A stretch of 50,560 bases of DNA, from positions 1-50,560 of the forward strand of contig JAICHV010000027.1 of the NCBI GenBank assembly GCA_025924715.1, written 5' to 3'. This document shows, piece by piece, positions 1 through 12,600 of the stretch. This stretch comes from Alphaproteobacteria bacterium (GTDB taxonomy: Bacteria; Pseudomonadota; Alphaproteobacteria; Micropepsales; Micropepsaceae). Within the stretch, counting starts at the first letter, position 1. The number at the start of each line of letters is the position of its first letter. Position numbers and translations under genes: made by a program. The notes below the pieces were generated by a model. It was not told the origin of the DNA and ran no database searches. It saw only the letters and a list, made by a program, of their open reading frames with translations.

Positions 1-2
1 AG

Positions 3-1655
3 CCGCGCGTCAAGGTCGAGCGCATGATCGCCGACAATCCGGCCGAGGAATTGAAGCGGCTTGAAGATGCGATTGGCTCGTTGCGCGAAAGCGTGGACCA
101 GATGCTGGCGTCCTCCGAGCTCGATCTGACTGGCGAGGGCCGCGAAGTGATCGAGGCCTATCGGCTGTTCGCCTATGACCAGGGCTGGCGCCAGCGCATG
201 CGCGACGCGGTGCGCACCGGCCTGACCGCCGAAGCGGCGGTGGAGCGGGTGCAGGATGAAACCCGCCTGCGCGTGCAGCGCCTGGGCGATCCCATCCTGC
301 GCGAAAGGGCGCATGACCTGGACGACCTGGCCCGGCGGCTGCTGCGCCATCTCACCGGCGATGGCGGCGTCGGGGCGCTGCCGCCGGGCTCGGTGCTGAT
401 CGCGCGCAATATGGGGCCTGCCGAACTCTTGGATTATAGCCGCGACAGTCTGCTGGGCCTGGTGCTGGAAGAGGCCGCCAGCACCAGCCATGTCGCCATC
501 GTCGCCCGCTCCATGGGCCTGCCGCTGGTCTCGTCGCTGGCCGGCATCGCCGATGCCGCGCGCGCCGGCAACACCATTGCCCTCGACGGGGAAAGCGGCG
601 AGGTGCATCTGCGCCCGCCCGCCGAGATCATCGCCGCCTTCGAGGAAAAGCGCGGGCTTCGCGCCCAGGCCCAGGCCCGCTTCGCCGCGGTGCGCGACAT
701 GCCGGCGATCACCAAGGATGGCGTGCCCATCCGCTTGATGATCAATGCCGGCCTGGAATTGGACATGCCGCATTTGAAGGAATCGGGCGCCGACGGCATC
801 GGCCTGTTCCGCACCGAACTCCAATTCATGATCGGCGAGACCATGCCGCGCCTGGCCGATCAGGCCAAGTTCTACAAAACCATCCTGGATGCCGCCGGCG
901 AAAAGCCGGTTGTTTTCCGCACTCTCGATCTGGGCGGCGACAAGGTGCTGCCTTATGCGCGGTGGGAGCGCGAGGAAAATCCGGCCCTGGGCTGGCGCGC
1001 CATCCGGATCGCGCTCGATCGTCCCGCGCTGCTGCGCTACCAGGTGCGGGCCCTGCTGATGGCCTCGGCGGGGCGCACCTTGCGCATCCTCTTGCCCATG
1101 GTCAGCGATGTCGACGAGTTCAATCGCGGACGCGCCCTGATCGACCGCGAATTGGAGCGTGCCCGTCTGCTCAATCTCACCCGCCCCACCCAGGTGCTGG
1201 TCGGCGCCATGCTGGAAGTGCCGGCGCTGGCCTTCATGCTGCCCCAGCTGATGCGCTCGGCCGATTTCGTTTCCATCGGCTCCAACGATCTTCTGTCGCT
1301 GGCTTTCGCCGTGGACCGCACCAATCCGCGGGTGGCGCGGCGCTATGACAATCTCAATCCCGCTTCGCTCACCCTGATCCGCCTGATCGTGCAGAGCGCG
1401 GCGGAGAATTCCGGCGATCTGTCGCTCTGTGGCGAGATGGCGGGCCGGCCGCTGGATGCGATGGCCTTGCTGGGGCTGGGCCTGCGCACCCTGTCGATGC
1501 AGCCGGGCCAGATCGGGCCGATCAAGATGATGATCCGCAGTCTGAGCCTGCGGGAAGTGGGGGCTTTCGTCGATCGGCTATGCGGGCGCACCGACCATTC
1601 CTTGCGCACCAGGCTATCCGCCTTCGCCGCCGAGCGCGGCATCGTCCTCAAATAA
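3..1655 (+). CDS. ptsP: PEP-protein phosphotransferase PtsP (nitrogen PTS enzyme I), 5'-truncated by window edge
   Basis: This is enzyme I of the nitrogen phosphotransferase system. It takes phosphate from phosphoenolpyruvate onto a histidine and passes it to NPr in the cytoplasm. The frame is open to the left edge and codes through the first ATG at 24, so the gene begins outside the window. About 550 residues are visible against roughly 750 for the family, so the N-terminal GAF domain and the start are missing here. Visible parts are the enzyme I N-terminal helices, the swivelling phosphohistidine domain with TSHVAIVARSMGLP (active-site His about residue 160 of the visible part), and the PEP-binding barrel with GIGLFRTELQFM, the SIGSNDL block and the catalytic Cys in SLCGEMAGRP. 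Stop is TAA. It heads a plus-strand run with rodZ, ispG and prfA. The family link to nitrogen and carbon regulation fits the ntr genes further along. Confidence 0.95.
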   Translation, partial: PRVKVERMIADNPAEELKRLEDAIGSLRESVDQMLASSELDLTGEGREVIEAYRLFAYDQGWRQRMRDAVRTGLTAEAAVERVQDETRLRVQRLGDPILRERAHDLDDLARRLLRHLTGDGGVGALPPGSVLIARNMGPAELLDYSRDSLLGLVLEEAASTSHVAIVARSMGLPLVSSLAGIADAARAGNTIALDGESGEVHLRPPAEIIAAFEEKRGLRAQAQARFAAVRDMPAITKDGVPIRLMINAGLELDMPHLKESGADGIGLFRTELQFMIGETMPRLADQAKFYKTILDAAGEKPVVFRTLDLGGDKVLPYARWEREENPALGWRAIRIALDRPALLRYQVRALLMASAGRTLRILLPMVSDVDEFNRGRALIDRELERARLLNLTRPTQVLVGAMLEVPALAFMLPQLMRSADFVSIGSNDLLSLAFAVDRTNPRVARRYDNLNPASLTLIRLIVQSAAENSGDLSLCGEMAGRPLDAMALLGLGLRTLSMQPGQIGPIKMMIRSLSLREVGAFVDRLCGRTDHSLRTRLSAFAAERGIVLK

Positions 1656-1756
1656 AACATCCCGAAATTTCAGGCCTTTGCGGCATTTTGCGCGGGCCAC
1701 GGGTTGTTCGGCCCCGGCATTTACGGGTACAATTGCACGGCGATACCGTAACGGCC

Positions 1757-1784
1757 GGTTCCGGGGCGGAACCTGGGTTTTTGG
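1757..1784 (+). promoter_or_regulatory. Perfect 7-bp hairpin followed by T5, directly before the rodZ-like start
   Basis: GGTTCCG at 1757-1763 and CGGAACC at 1767-1773 pair perfectly around a GGG loop. A GGG and five T residues (1778-1782) follow, then GG and the ATG at 1785. It may be a weak terminator for ptsP, a translational control hairpin, or chance in GC-rich DNA. The three G residues between stem and T run argue against a classical terminator. Confidence 0.3.
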
Positions 1785-2774
1785 ATGACCAAAGTCACAC
1801 AAATGAGCTTGGACGAAGACGGGGGGCTTGGCCGCCGGCGCATCCATTTGCGCGAGATTTCCGGGGATAGCGAGACCCCGCTGGAGACCGTGGGCCAGGA
1901 TCTTCGCGCCGCCCGGATGCGGCGGGGCGACGATCTGGCCACTGTCAGCAGGGCGCTGAAGATTCGCAAAGACCACCTGTCCGCGGTCGAGGAAGACGAC
2001 CTGGAAAGCCTGCCGGGCAAGACCTATGCGGTCGGCTTTGTGCGCGCTTATGCGGCTTATCTGGGCCTGGACGCCGTCCTGATGGTGGAGCGGTTCAAGC
2101 AGGAAATTTCCGGCCGCCAGGATGCCCATCAGTCCTCGGCGCCCAGCATCGATGACGAGGAGGGGCGCTGGCTGCCCCAGGGCTGGCGCATCGTCGCCGG
2201 TATCGTGGTGCTGGTGCTGGCCTATGGCGCCTGGCATCTGCTGGGACCCGGACCGTCCCAGACCCCCGTTCCCTCGCCCCCCTCGCTGGCACCGGCCAAG
2301 CCCGTGCCCAAGCCGGCTCCGGCTCCGCCGGCCCAGACACAGTCGCTCCCCAGCCCGGCTCCGGCTCAGAATCCCGCCATCCCCGGCAAGCCTCAGGCCG
2401 AGGCCGGCAAGCCGGCGCAAGACCTTTCCAGCGGCGGCACGGCCGTCCCCAGCCCCGCCGCCGTCCCGGCGGTTCCCACCGGGCGGGTCTATGGCGCCAC
2501 CAACAAAGGCTCCCGGGTTATTTTGTACGCCAAGGGGGATACCCATATCGAAGTGCGCGATGCCGACGGCACGGTCTATATCAACCGCAATTTGAAGGCC
2601 GGCGAATCCTATCGGGTGCCCAATCTTCCCGGGCTGTCGCTGTCCTCCACCAATAACGGTGCCTTGGACATGGAATTGGACGGACAGATGATGGGTCGGG
2701 CCGGCGCCGACCAGGAAACCACCGAAGTCAATCTCGATCCCCAGGCGATCGTGGACCGCAGCAACGCCCGCTGA
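1785..2774 (+). CDS. RodZ-like helix-turn-helix membrane protein (DUF4115)
   Basis: This 329-residue protein has RodZ architecture: a cytoplasmic helix-turn-helix of the HTH_25 type (about residues 38-100, with VGQDLRAARMRRGDDL and LPGKTYAVGFVRAYA), one membrane segment (about 133-152), a long Pro/Ala-rich periplasmic linker and a C-terminal DUF4115 domain (about 233-310). RodZ links MreB filaments to the elongation machinery and helps keep rod shape; that role is inferred from architecture. ATG at 1785 is used, and ATG at 1803 is an alternative that removes six residues. Both have weak ribosome sites. The stop lies 21 bases before ispG, so the two are probably cotranscribed. An HTH_25/DUF4115 gene beside ispG is a common bacterial arrangement. 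Confidence 0.88.
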   Translation: MTKVTQMSLDEDGGLGRRRIHLREISGDSETPLETVGQDLRAARMRRGDDLATVSRALKIRKDHLSAVEEDDLESLPGKTYAVGFVRAYAAYLGLDAVLMVERFKQEISGRQDAHQSSAPSIDDEEGRWLPQGWRIVAGIVVLVLAYGAWHLLGPGPSQTPVPSPPSLAPAKPVPKPAPAPPAQTQSLPSPAPAQNPAIPGKPQAEAGKPAQDLSSGGTAVPSPAAVPAVPTGRVYGATNKGSRVILYAKGDTHIEVRDADGTVYINRNLKAGESYRVPNLPGLSLSSTNNGALDMELDGQMMGRAGADQETTEVNLDPQAIVDRSNAR

Positions 2775-2795
2775 CGGCGAACCAAGGACGGAACA

Positions 2796-3935
2796 ATGAG
2801 CATTCGCGCCTATCGCGACATCCACCGGCGCAAATCGCGCCAGATCATGGTCGGCAAAGTGCCGGTCGGCGGCGACGCGCCGATCACCGTCCAGACCATG
2901 ACCAACACCATCACCGGCGATGCCCGCGCCACCATCGATCAGATACGCACCATCGAAGACGCCGGCTGCGACATCGTGCGGGTATCCTGTCCCGACGAGG
3001 ACGCGACCAGGGCGATGAAGGCCATCACCAAGGCGGCGCGCATTCCGGTGGTCGCCGATATCCATTTTCACTACAAGCGCGCCATCGAGGCGGCGGTGAA
3101 CGGCGCCGCCTGTTTGCGGATCAATCCCGGCAATATCGGCAATGCCCAGCGGGTGAAGGAAGTGGTCCAGGCCGCCAAGGATCATGGCTGCTCCATGCGC
3201 ATCGGGGTCAATGCCGGTTCGCTGGAATCCGACCTGCTGGAAAAATATGGCGAGCCCTGTCCCGAAGCGATGGTGGAAAGCGCCCTCAACCACGCCAAGA
3301 TTCTGGATGACCTGGACTTCCGCGAATACAAGGTTTCCGTGAAGGCCTCCGATCCGTTCCTGGCGGTCGCGGCCTATCAGGCGCTTGCGGATGCCACCGA
3401 TTGCCCGCTGCATGTCGGTGTCACCGAAGCCGGCGGCCTGATCTCCGGCACCGTGAAATCTTCCATCGGCATGGGCATGCTGCTATGGAGCGGCATCGGC
3501 GACACCATCCGGGTCTCGCTCTCGGCCGATCCGGTCGAAGAAGTGCGGGTCGGATTCGATATTCTCAAATCCCTCAATCTGCGCCATCGCGGCGTCAACA
3601 TCATTTCCTGCCCCAGCTGCGCCCGCCAGGGCTTCAACGTCATAGAGACGGTGAAGACGTTGGAAGACCGGCTCAAGCACATTGCCACTCCGATGTCGCT
3701 GTCGATCATCGGTTGCGTGGTGAACGGCCCCGGCGAAGCGCGCGAGACCGACCTGGCCTTTACCGGCGGCGGGGCGGGCAAAGGGCATGGCCAGATCTAT
3801 CTCAACGGCAAGCCGGCCTATCGGCTGGAAAACACCGACCTGGTCGAGCATGTGGTCGCCTTGTGCGAGAAAAAAGCCGCCGAGATCGAAGCAGAACGCA
3901 ACGGCGTCGCCGAGCCGCTGGAAGCGGCTCAGTAA
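2796..3935 (+). CDS. ispG: 4-hydroxy-3-methylbut-2-enyl diphosphate synthase (flavodoxin/ferredoxin), IspG
   Basis: IspG (GcpE) carries out the penultimate step of the MEP isoprenoid pathway: reductive dehydration of MEcPP to HMBPP at a [4Fe-4S] cluster in the cytoplasm. The 379-residue protein has the TIM-barrel N-terminal half (VQTMTNT and [12 protein letters not shown] motifs) and the C-terminal cluster domain. The ligands Cys272 and Cys275 ([12 protein letters not shown]) and Cys307 ([10 protein letters not shown]) are all present. Length is normal for the short bacterial form. ATG at 2796 has AAGGA eight bases upstream. The window also holds ispDF on the other strand, so three MEP activities are encoded here but not together. 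A palindromic repeat follows the stop codon. Confidence 0.97.
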   Translation: MSIRAYRDIHRRKSRQIMVGKVPVGGDAPITVQTMTNTITGDARATIDQIRTIEDAGCDIVRVSCPDEDATRAMKAITKAARIPVVADIHFHYKRAIEAAVNGAACLRINPGNIGNAQRVKEVVQAAKDHGCSMRIGVNAGSLESDLLEKYGEPCPEAMVESALNHAKILDDLDFREYKVSVKASDPFLAVAAYQALADATDCPLHVGVTEAGGLISGTVKSSIGMGMLLWSGIGDTIRVSLSADPVEEVRVGFDILKSLNLRHRGVNIISCPSCARQGFNVIETVKTLEDRLKHIATPMSLSIIGCVVNGPGEARETDLAFTGGGAGKGHGQIYLNGKPAYRLENTDLVEHVVALCEKKAAEIEAERNGVAEPLEAAQ

Positions 3936-3945
3936 ATCGTCATCT

Positions 3946-4078
3946 TGTCATCCGGGGCGCGCTGCGGCATCGAGCGGAGCGAGAGGATGCTGCGCTGACC
4001 CGGGACCCAGCTTGTGTTATCCAGGTCCCGGCTCGCGCTTCGCCGGGCTAAGTGCCCGGCTCGCTGGCCGGGATGACA
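3946..4078. repeat. 133-bp palindromic repeat element (REP/MITE-like) between ispG and prfA
   Basis: The element begins TGTCATCCGG and ends CCGGGATGACA, so its ends are near-perfect inverted repeats. Inside are further complementary arms: GGGACC/GGTCCC near 4000-4028 and CCCGG/CCGGG near 4026-4050. There is no open frame of interest and no transposase. The structure resembles the extragenic palindromic or MITE-like repeats found in many copies in alphaproteobacterial genomes. Copy number cannot be seen here, but the TGTCAT/ATGACA end is shared with the hairpin at 50493-50522. It separates ispG from prfA and could act on the mRNA as a stable structure. Confidence 0.7.
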
Positions 4079-4089
4079 GGTTCTAAGGA

Positions 4090-5172
4090 ATGATCCCCGC
4101 CGCCAAACTCGAACGCCTGCTAGACCGTTTCGCCGCCATTGAAAGCGAAATGGCGTCGGGCGCCTCCGGCCCGGCTTTCGTCAAGCTCAGCCGCGAACAC
4201 GCCGAACTCTCCCCGGTGATCGAGACGGCGCGGGAATACCGCGCGGTGCAGCGCCAGTTGGAAGAGACCGAGGCGATGATCGCCGATCCGGGCGGCGACA
4301 GCGAAATGCGCAGCTTGGCCGAACAGGAACGCGCCGAACTGAAACCGCGTCTGGCGGAGCTGGATCATGCGCTGAAAGTGCAATTGCTGCCGCGTGATGC
4401 GGCGGATGCGTCCTCCGCCATCGTGGAAATCCGCGCCGGCACCGGCGGCGACGAAGCGGCGCTTTTTGCCGGCGATCTGCTGGGCATGTATCAGCGTTAT
4501 TGCGCGTTGCAAGGTTGGAAGACGGAAATTATGTCGCTGTCGGAAAGCGACCTGGGCGGCTTCAAGGACGCCACTTTGGAAGTCGCCGGTCGGGGCGCCT
4601 ATGCCAAGCTCAAATTCGAAAGCGGCGTGCACCGGGTCCAGCGCGTTCCGGCCACCGAAAGCCAGGGCCGCATCCATACCTCCGCCGCGACCGTGGCGGT
4701 GCTGCCGGAAGCCGAAGATGTCGATGTCGAAGTCCTGGACAAGGATCTGCGCATCGACACTTACCGGGCCCAGGGTGCCGGCGGTCAGCATGTCAACAAG
4801 ACCGACAGCGCCGTGCGCATCACCCATATTCCCACCGGCACGGTGGTGGCGATGCAGGAAGAAAAATCCCAGCACAAGAACAAGGCCAAGGCGATGATGC
4901 TGCTCAAGGCGAAGATCTACGACGCCGAGCGGAGCCGGGTGAATGCAGCCCGCGCGTCCGAGCGCAAAAGCCTGGTCGGCTCCGGCGACCGCAGCGAGCG
5001 CATCCGCACCTATAATTTCCCGCAAGGCCGCGTCACCGATCACCGCATCAATCTGACGCTTTACAATTTGGCGCGCATCATCACCGGCGACGAGCTGGGC
5101 GAGATCATCGACGCCCTGGTGGCGCAGGATCAGGCCGATCGCCTGGCCGAATTCGAAGCCGCCGACACGTGA
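4090..5172 (+). CDS. prfA: Peptide chain release factor 1
   Basis: RF1 recognises UAA and UAG in the ribosomal A site and triggers peptide release. The 360-residue protein has the usual length and order: N-terminal helical domain, codon-recognition domain with the PxT tripeptide ([10 protein letters not shown]), and the catalytic GGQ at residues 231-233 in [13 protein letters not shown]. The PAT tripeptide rather than SPF marks RF1, not RF2. ATG at 4090 agrees with family N-termini, although the AAGGA sequence at 4085-4089 touches it with no spacer, so initiation may be weak. prmC, whose product methylates the GGQ glutamine, starts eight bases after the stop. Confidence 0.98.
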   Translation: MIPAAKLERLLDRFAAIESEMASGASGPAFVKLSREHAELSPVIETAREYRAVQRQLEETEAMIADPGGDSEMRSLAEQERAELKPRLAELDHALKVQLLPRDAADASSAIVEIRAGTGGDEAALFAGDLLGMYQRYCALQGWKTEIMSLSESDLGGFKDATLEVAGRGAYAKLKFESGVHRVQRVPATESQGRIHTSAATVAVLPEAEDVDVEVLDKDLRIDTYRAQGAGGQHVNKTDSAVRITHIPTGTVVAMQEEKSQHKNKAKAMMLLKAKIYDAERSRVNAARASERKSLVGSGDRSERIRTYNFPQGRVTDHRINLTLYNLARIITGDELGEIIDALVAQDQADRLAEFEAADT

Positions 5173-5179
5173 GCCTGAC

Positions 5180-6013
5180 ATGACACCGGACGGGGCCATC
5201 GCCACGGCTGCGGTGCGTCTGGCCGGTGCCGGCGTCGAAGGTCCGCGCGCCGAAGCCCGGCGTCTGCTGGCACATGTGTTAGGGCAGGGGCGCGAAGGCA
5301 CTTTGTCTGCCGCGGCGCTGACGCCTACCCAACAGCAAACTTTCGAAGCTTTGGTGGCGCGGCGGACGAAGCGCGAGCCGCTGGCCTATATCACCGGCAT
5401 CAAGGAATTCTGGAGCCTGGATTTTCGGGTTGGTGCGGGCGTGCTGGTGCCGCGCCCCGATAGCGAGACTTTGGTCGAACAGGCGCTGCGCCTGTTTGCC
5501 GACCGCCGCGCTCCGCTGCGCATTGCCGATCTTGGTACCGGCTCCGGCGCGCTTTTGCTCGCGGTGCTTTGGGAACTCCCAAACGCCACCGGAATCGGTT
5601 TTGAATCCTCGCCCCAGGCTTTTGCGTGGGCGCAGGCCAATGCCCGCATCCATGCGGCGGCCCGGGCGGAAATGCTGCCGGCTGATTGGTCCGCTTCCCC
5701 GTCCGGCGCCTTCGATCTGGTGCTGTGCAACCCGCCCTATGTCCCCACCGCCCACATCGCAGGCCTGGAACCCGAAATACGCGATTTCGAGCCCCGCGCC
5801 GCCCTGGATGGGGGCCCGGATGGCCTCCAGGCCTATCGCGCGCTGGCAGGCCTGCTGCCCCAAATACTGAAACCGGGCGGCTATGCCGTGCTCGAAATCG
5901 GGATGGGGCAGGATGCCGCTGTTCCCGCCCTGTTCCAGGGGCTTGAATTTGTCAGCCTGGCGCCCGATCTGGGTGGTGTTCCCCGGGCTTTGGTCCTGAA
6001 AAGACCAAAATAA
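5180..6013 (+). CDS. prmC: Release factor glutamine N5-methyltransferase PrmC
   Basis: PrmC transfers a methyl group from S-adenosylmethionine to the glutamine of the GGQ motif of release factors. The 277-residue protein has an N-terminal helical substrate domain (about 1-75) and a Rossmann methyltransferase domain with the SAM-binding motif IADLGTGSGALLLAVL (about 115-130). The catalytic NPPY lies at residues 184-187 (LVLCNPPYVP). ATG at 5180 is separated from the prfA stop by seven bases, so the pair is almost certainly one translationally linked unit. Length and motifs are complete. Confidence 0.97.
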   Translation: MTPDGAIATAAVRLAGAGVEGPRAEARRLLAHVLGQGREGTLSAAALTPTQQQTFEALVARRTKREPLAYITGIKEFWSLDFRVGAGVLVPRPDSETLVEQALRLFADRRAPLRIADLGTGSGALLLAVLWELPNATGIGFESSPQAFAWAQANARIHAAARAEMLPADWSASPSGAFDLVLCNPPYVPTAHIAGLEPEIRDFEPRAALDGGPDGLQAYRALAGLLPQILKPGGYAVLEIGMGQDAAVPALFQGLEFVSLAPDLGGVPRALVLKRPK

Positions 6014-6220
6014 GGCTTGGAAAAACCCGGCCCCATCCGGTATTTTGGTGGGGTTGGGATCAGATGATTCCGCTTGCGGCGCTTTAAAAGAAAAAGCCGA
6101 ACGCAAGAGTGGGCGCGCCATGAACGCGCCTGGGACTGGGGACTCAAAAGCGAACCAAACGCCGTGCTTATTCGGTGCGCCTGCAATGTGCGGCGCCGCT
6201 CACGGCAGATAGGGGCATAG

Positions 6221-6670
6221 GTGAAGCGCTCACGTAGAGGCGGTCGCAGGCCGCAACACAGCAATGGCGGCGGCGGCGGTAATGGCGGCGGCAATGGCGG
6301 TGGGGGATACAACCCCAACCGCACTTTCGATTCCTCGGGACCGGAGATCAAAATCCGCGGCTCGGCGGCGCATGTCTATGAGAAATATCTTCAGCTCGCC
6401 CGCGACGCCAATTCGGGCGGCGACCGGGTGATGGCCGAGAATTATCTTCAGCATGCGGAGCATTACTACCGCATCATGGCGGCCGCCGCGGCCCAGCAGG
6501 CGCAATATGCCGCCCAGCAGGCGGCGCAGAATCCCAATCGGGGTTTGGAGCAGCAGCCCCAGCCCCAGCCGGGCGTGGCGCCCCAGCCCCAACCCCAGCC
6601 GGGGCCGTCCTTCTCGCTGACCGAAGGCGGCATGGACGAAGAAGAAGGCGAAGACGCCGAGGCCTCTTAA
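6221..6670 (+). CDS. DUF4167 domain protein
   Basis: This 149-residue basic protein starts with an Arg/Gly/Asn-rich tail (MKRSRRGGRR, then Gly/Asn repeats). It has one conserved block (about residues 35-90) containing IRGSAAHVYEKYLQLARD and RVMAENYLQHAEHYYRI, the signature of DUF4167. It ends in a Gln/Pro-rich repeat region and an acidic tail. The family is nearly restricted to alphaproteobacteria and usually sits beside prmC and clpB, as here. The basic glycine-rich tail suggests nucleic acid binding, but no function is established to my knowledge. The start is GTG at 6221 with AGGGG five bases upstream. Confidence 0.88.
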   Translation: MKRSRRGGRRPQHSNGGGGGNGGGNGGGGYNPNRTFDSSGPEIKIRGSAAHVYEKYLQLARDANSGGDRVMAENYLQHAEHYYRIMAAAAAQQAQYAAQQAAQNPNRGLEQQPQPQPGVAPQPQPQPGPSFSLTEGGMDEEEGEDAEAS

Positions 6671-6698
6671 GCCTTTGCGACTCCACGCCTTGCCGCCT

Positions 6699-6727
6699 CT
6701 TGCAGCCTGGGCGCGCACTTCCCATAT
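6699..6727 (+). promoter_or_regulatory. Candidate heat-shock (sigma-32 type) promoter of clpB
   Basis: CTTG at 6699-6702 and CCCATAT at 6721-6727 are separated by 18 bases. This matches the general RpoH pattern of a CTTG -35 core and a CCCATNT-like -10 element. It lies about 120 bases before the clpB ATG, and clpB is a classic RpoH target. This rests on motif reading only. Confidence 0.45.
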
Positions 6728-6846
6728 CAGGCCCGGACGGTGCCTGGGATGACTTTGTGCGCGCGCAAAAGCTGCGGCGCCATGCCATCCTATAAGGGCC
6801 GTATCTTAAGCGGCCTGTGCCCAGCCGGGGCAGGCCTGGAGGCATT

Positions 6847-9468
<2,622 letters not shown>

Positions 9469-9669
9469 ACAAGACTCTCGCCGATCAAGCGCCGGCCTGT
9501 GCCACTAATGCCGTGATGGCGTTAGGTATGATTGCAGTGTGGATTTGGAGAATCTGCGACGACGTCCTAGGTCTGCTCGTCGCCGCCCCGTTCTGCTGCT
9601 CGGCGCTTGGGAGACATCCGGACAGATTCTTAAAGGCTGTCCGCGCGCCCCAACTCGAAAAGCGGCCTT

Positions 9670-12600
9670 CTACATCTTGAAGCTCAAGCCGGTGTACCAG
9701 AACCGGCCGATCACGTCATAGGTGCTGGCATCGGTGCCGGTGCCGGTCGCCTCATATCCTGCCCCGGGAAAGATCGCCGGCGGCTGATGGTCGAAGGCGT
9801 TGTTGAGACCGGCATAGATCTCGACCGAGGGGATGATCTCATAAGCGGCATGGAGGTTGAGATACCATTGCGCGACAATCCTGTTGCCGGGCAGATCCAG
9901 GCCGAGCGACTTATCGACGTACAGTCCCCCGATATATTGCAACGTGGTCGAGAGCGAGGCGGGACCGACGGCATAGGTGCCGCGAAACACGCCGCGCCAA
10001 TGCGGCAGGCTGAGCGTTCCCGCTGCCGCGGATTCCGAAGTTCCGACCAGGCCGGGATCGGTCGAATAGGAGTCCAGATAGGTGATGGTCAGGTTGGTCG
10101 TCCAGGTACCTGCATCCTCCAGCCCTGTGGCCAGGTCGGCCAGGTTGAGAACATAGGCGGTATTGAAATCGACACCCGAGGTTTTCTGCGAGCCCAGATT
10201 GAAGGTGGGGAAATTGATCTGCTTGATGATCGGTCCCAGATTGGGATCGTGCTGGCGAGTGATCTGCTGGCAGAAGACATTGGAATTGAAATCCGCCGAT
10301 GGTCCCTGATAGCACGCCGCCAGAGTGCTGACCGCGCTAAGGCCGGCGATGCTGCCATGCAGCCTGATGTCATACCAGTCCACCGACGCGGTGAGGCCGG
10401 AAATGTAATCCGGCGCCCAAACCACCCCCGCGGTCAGGGTATGGGCCTGCTCAGGCTTGAGCTGGGGATTGCCCGACTGATAGCCGCCAATGCTTTGCGC
10501 CGCCGACTGGGTGTAGCTGGGGTTGGCGGGCTCGCCAGGAATGAAGGCGCCCAATTTGGCGATGGCCTGGTTGCAGTTGGCGATGACATTGGCATCGCTG
10601 GGATGGATGCAGGGGTCGGCGGTGATCGAGATACTGGGGAACGTCTGCGAATTGGGAAGGTACAATTCCGCCACATCGGGCGCACGGGTGGCCGAGGATT
10701 CATTGGCGCGGAATTTCAGCTCGGTGATCGGCTGCCAGATCAGGCCATAACGCCAGCTGGTGGCGTTGCCGGCCGAACTATAATGGGCATAACGCGCCGC
10801 CCCGTTCAGCTCGACATATTGGGCGAAGGGCATGTCCTTGAGCAGAGGCATGATACCTTCGCCGAACACTTCCTTGACGTCATAGGCGCCTTTGGTTTCG
10901 GGGTGGCTGTTGCCGGCGACGGTACCGGACTGAGTGGCCGAGTCGGGCAGATAGTCCGCCGACTCCCGGCGGTACTCGGCGCCGACCGCCGCTTGCAGGG
11001 GGCCGGCCCACAGATCCATCAGCGCGCCATTGGCGTGGAACGAGGCCACCTGCTGCTCCGCCCAGTCTTGCAGTGTCACCAGGGAGCGGATGTATTTTGC
11101 CGCCTGCGGCGTGATCGAGCCGGCGCCGAACAGATTGACGGGCACACAGCCACCGGCTTGCGCCACCGGATCATTGCATACCGCGCCCCCGCCGCCCGCC
11201 GGAGAAACAACGCCGCTGGCGATTTCCGCCGCGGTCGGATTGTGGGCGTTAAGCGCCTCCTGCAGCTTGACCTTGTCATAATAGCCGCCATTGGTCTGAT
11301 TTTCGCTGGTGCGGCCCCATTCGTAATAACTGCTCCACTTCCAGTTGCTGAAAGGAATATCCCCGTCGAAGCCGAAGGTGATCTTCGCCATGTTGCGGTC
11401 CACCGCGCCGGTACGGTCGCCCAGATCGGCAAAGCGGCGAGAAAAGAACAGGCCCGTCGAAGTTGAAGTGAAATGGGCCGCTACTGCCGCGGGAATGAAG
11501 GGGTTTGTCCGGGGAATCAGGATCCCGATGCCGCCCGCGGAAGTCGGCGCCGACAACCCATCGGTCGAAGTGCCCGGATAAGGTTCCAATTGCTGGGAGG
11601 AGGAAGTCTCGGCATAGGTGGCTTCCAGGAAGAAGCGCAGATTGTCGGCCAATTGGTAATGGCCGGTCTCCGCGACCAGCTTGCGAACCACTGGCACCTG
11701 GATATAGCGGTTTGGGTTTCGGTCGAATCCGTTCTTGGCGGTGTTGAAGACCGTGCCGTCGGGATTGTAGCTGCTGCCAGAGGCGATGATCTGGCCGCCG
11801 GGGCCGATGGGCAAGGCGTTCTGAAAGCGTCCCCCTAGGCCGAAAGAGCTGAAAGCGGCGCTGCCCAACAACACCGGATTTGCGCCGATCAAAGCCGGCA
11901 GGCCGGGAATCCAGGTTTCGTCGGTCGAGGTGAGATCGCGATCCTTCGACATCACCTTGCCGTTGTTTTCGTAGGTGACTGAAAGGGTCACATTGCCTTT
12001 GTCGCCGGCGAAATTGCCGCCAAGAGTGGCGGTCGCATAGAGATCCGGACCATCGCCGCGCGATGACAGGCCGGTCTGCAGGCGGGCGGCCATGCCCTGG
12101 AAATCGTCCTTGAGGATGATGTTGATCACGCCGGCGACGGCATCCGACCCGTAAGTCGCCGAGGCGCCGCCGGTGATGATGTCGACCCGGCTGACCAGCG
12201 CCGTGGGAATGGTATTGAGGTCAACCCCGACATCGGTGGGGGAGCCGGTGACTTGGCGCCGGCCATTGACCAGCACCAGGGTGCGGCTCGGTCCCAATTC
12301 GCGCAAATCGGCGGTCGATTGCCCGAAGCTTGCGGTGAGAAAGTTGGAATTGGCCGGCGAAAGATCGCCATTGTTGACGGCTGAGCCCATCTGGAACATC
12401 GGCTCCTGGAGCAACACGCCCTGCAGATTGGGCAGGCCGGTATTGGTGATGCTGCTGGCGTTCAGCACCACGGTCGGGGTCGGGGCGTCGGCGACGGAGC
12501 GTTGTATCAGCGAGCCGGTGACCGTCACGGATTCAATCGGCGCGCTGTTTTGTGCCAAGGCGCTGCCGGCACAAAGCGCCAAGGCGCTTCCCGCCAGAAG

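Noticed and set aside
1614..3413. Long minus-strand open frames opposite rodZ-ispG, and similar long frames opposite prfA, clpB, ntrY and ntrX
   Set aside because: They are antisense shadows caused by high GC codon bias; the plus-strand proteins carry the conserved motifs.
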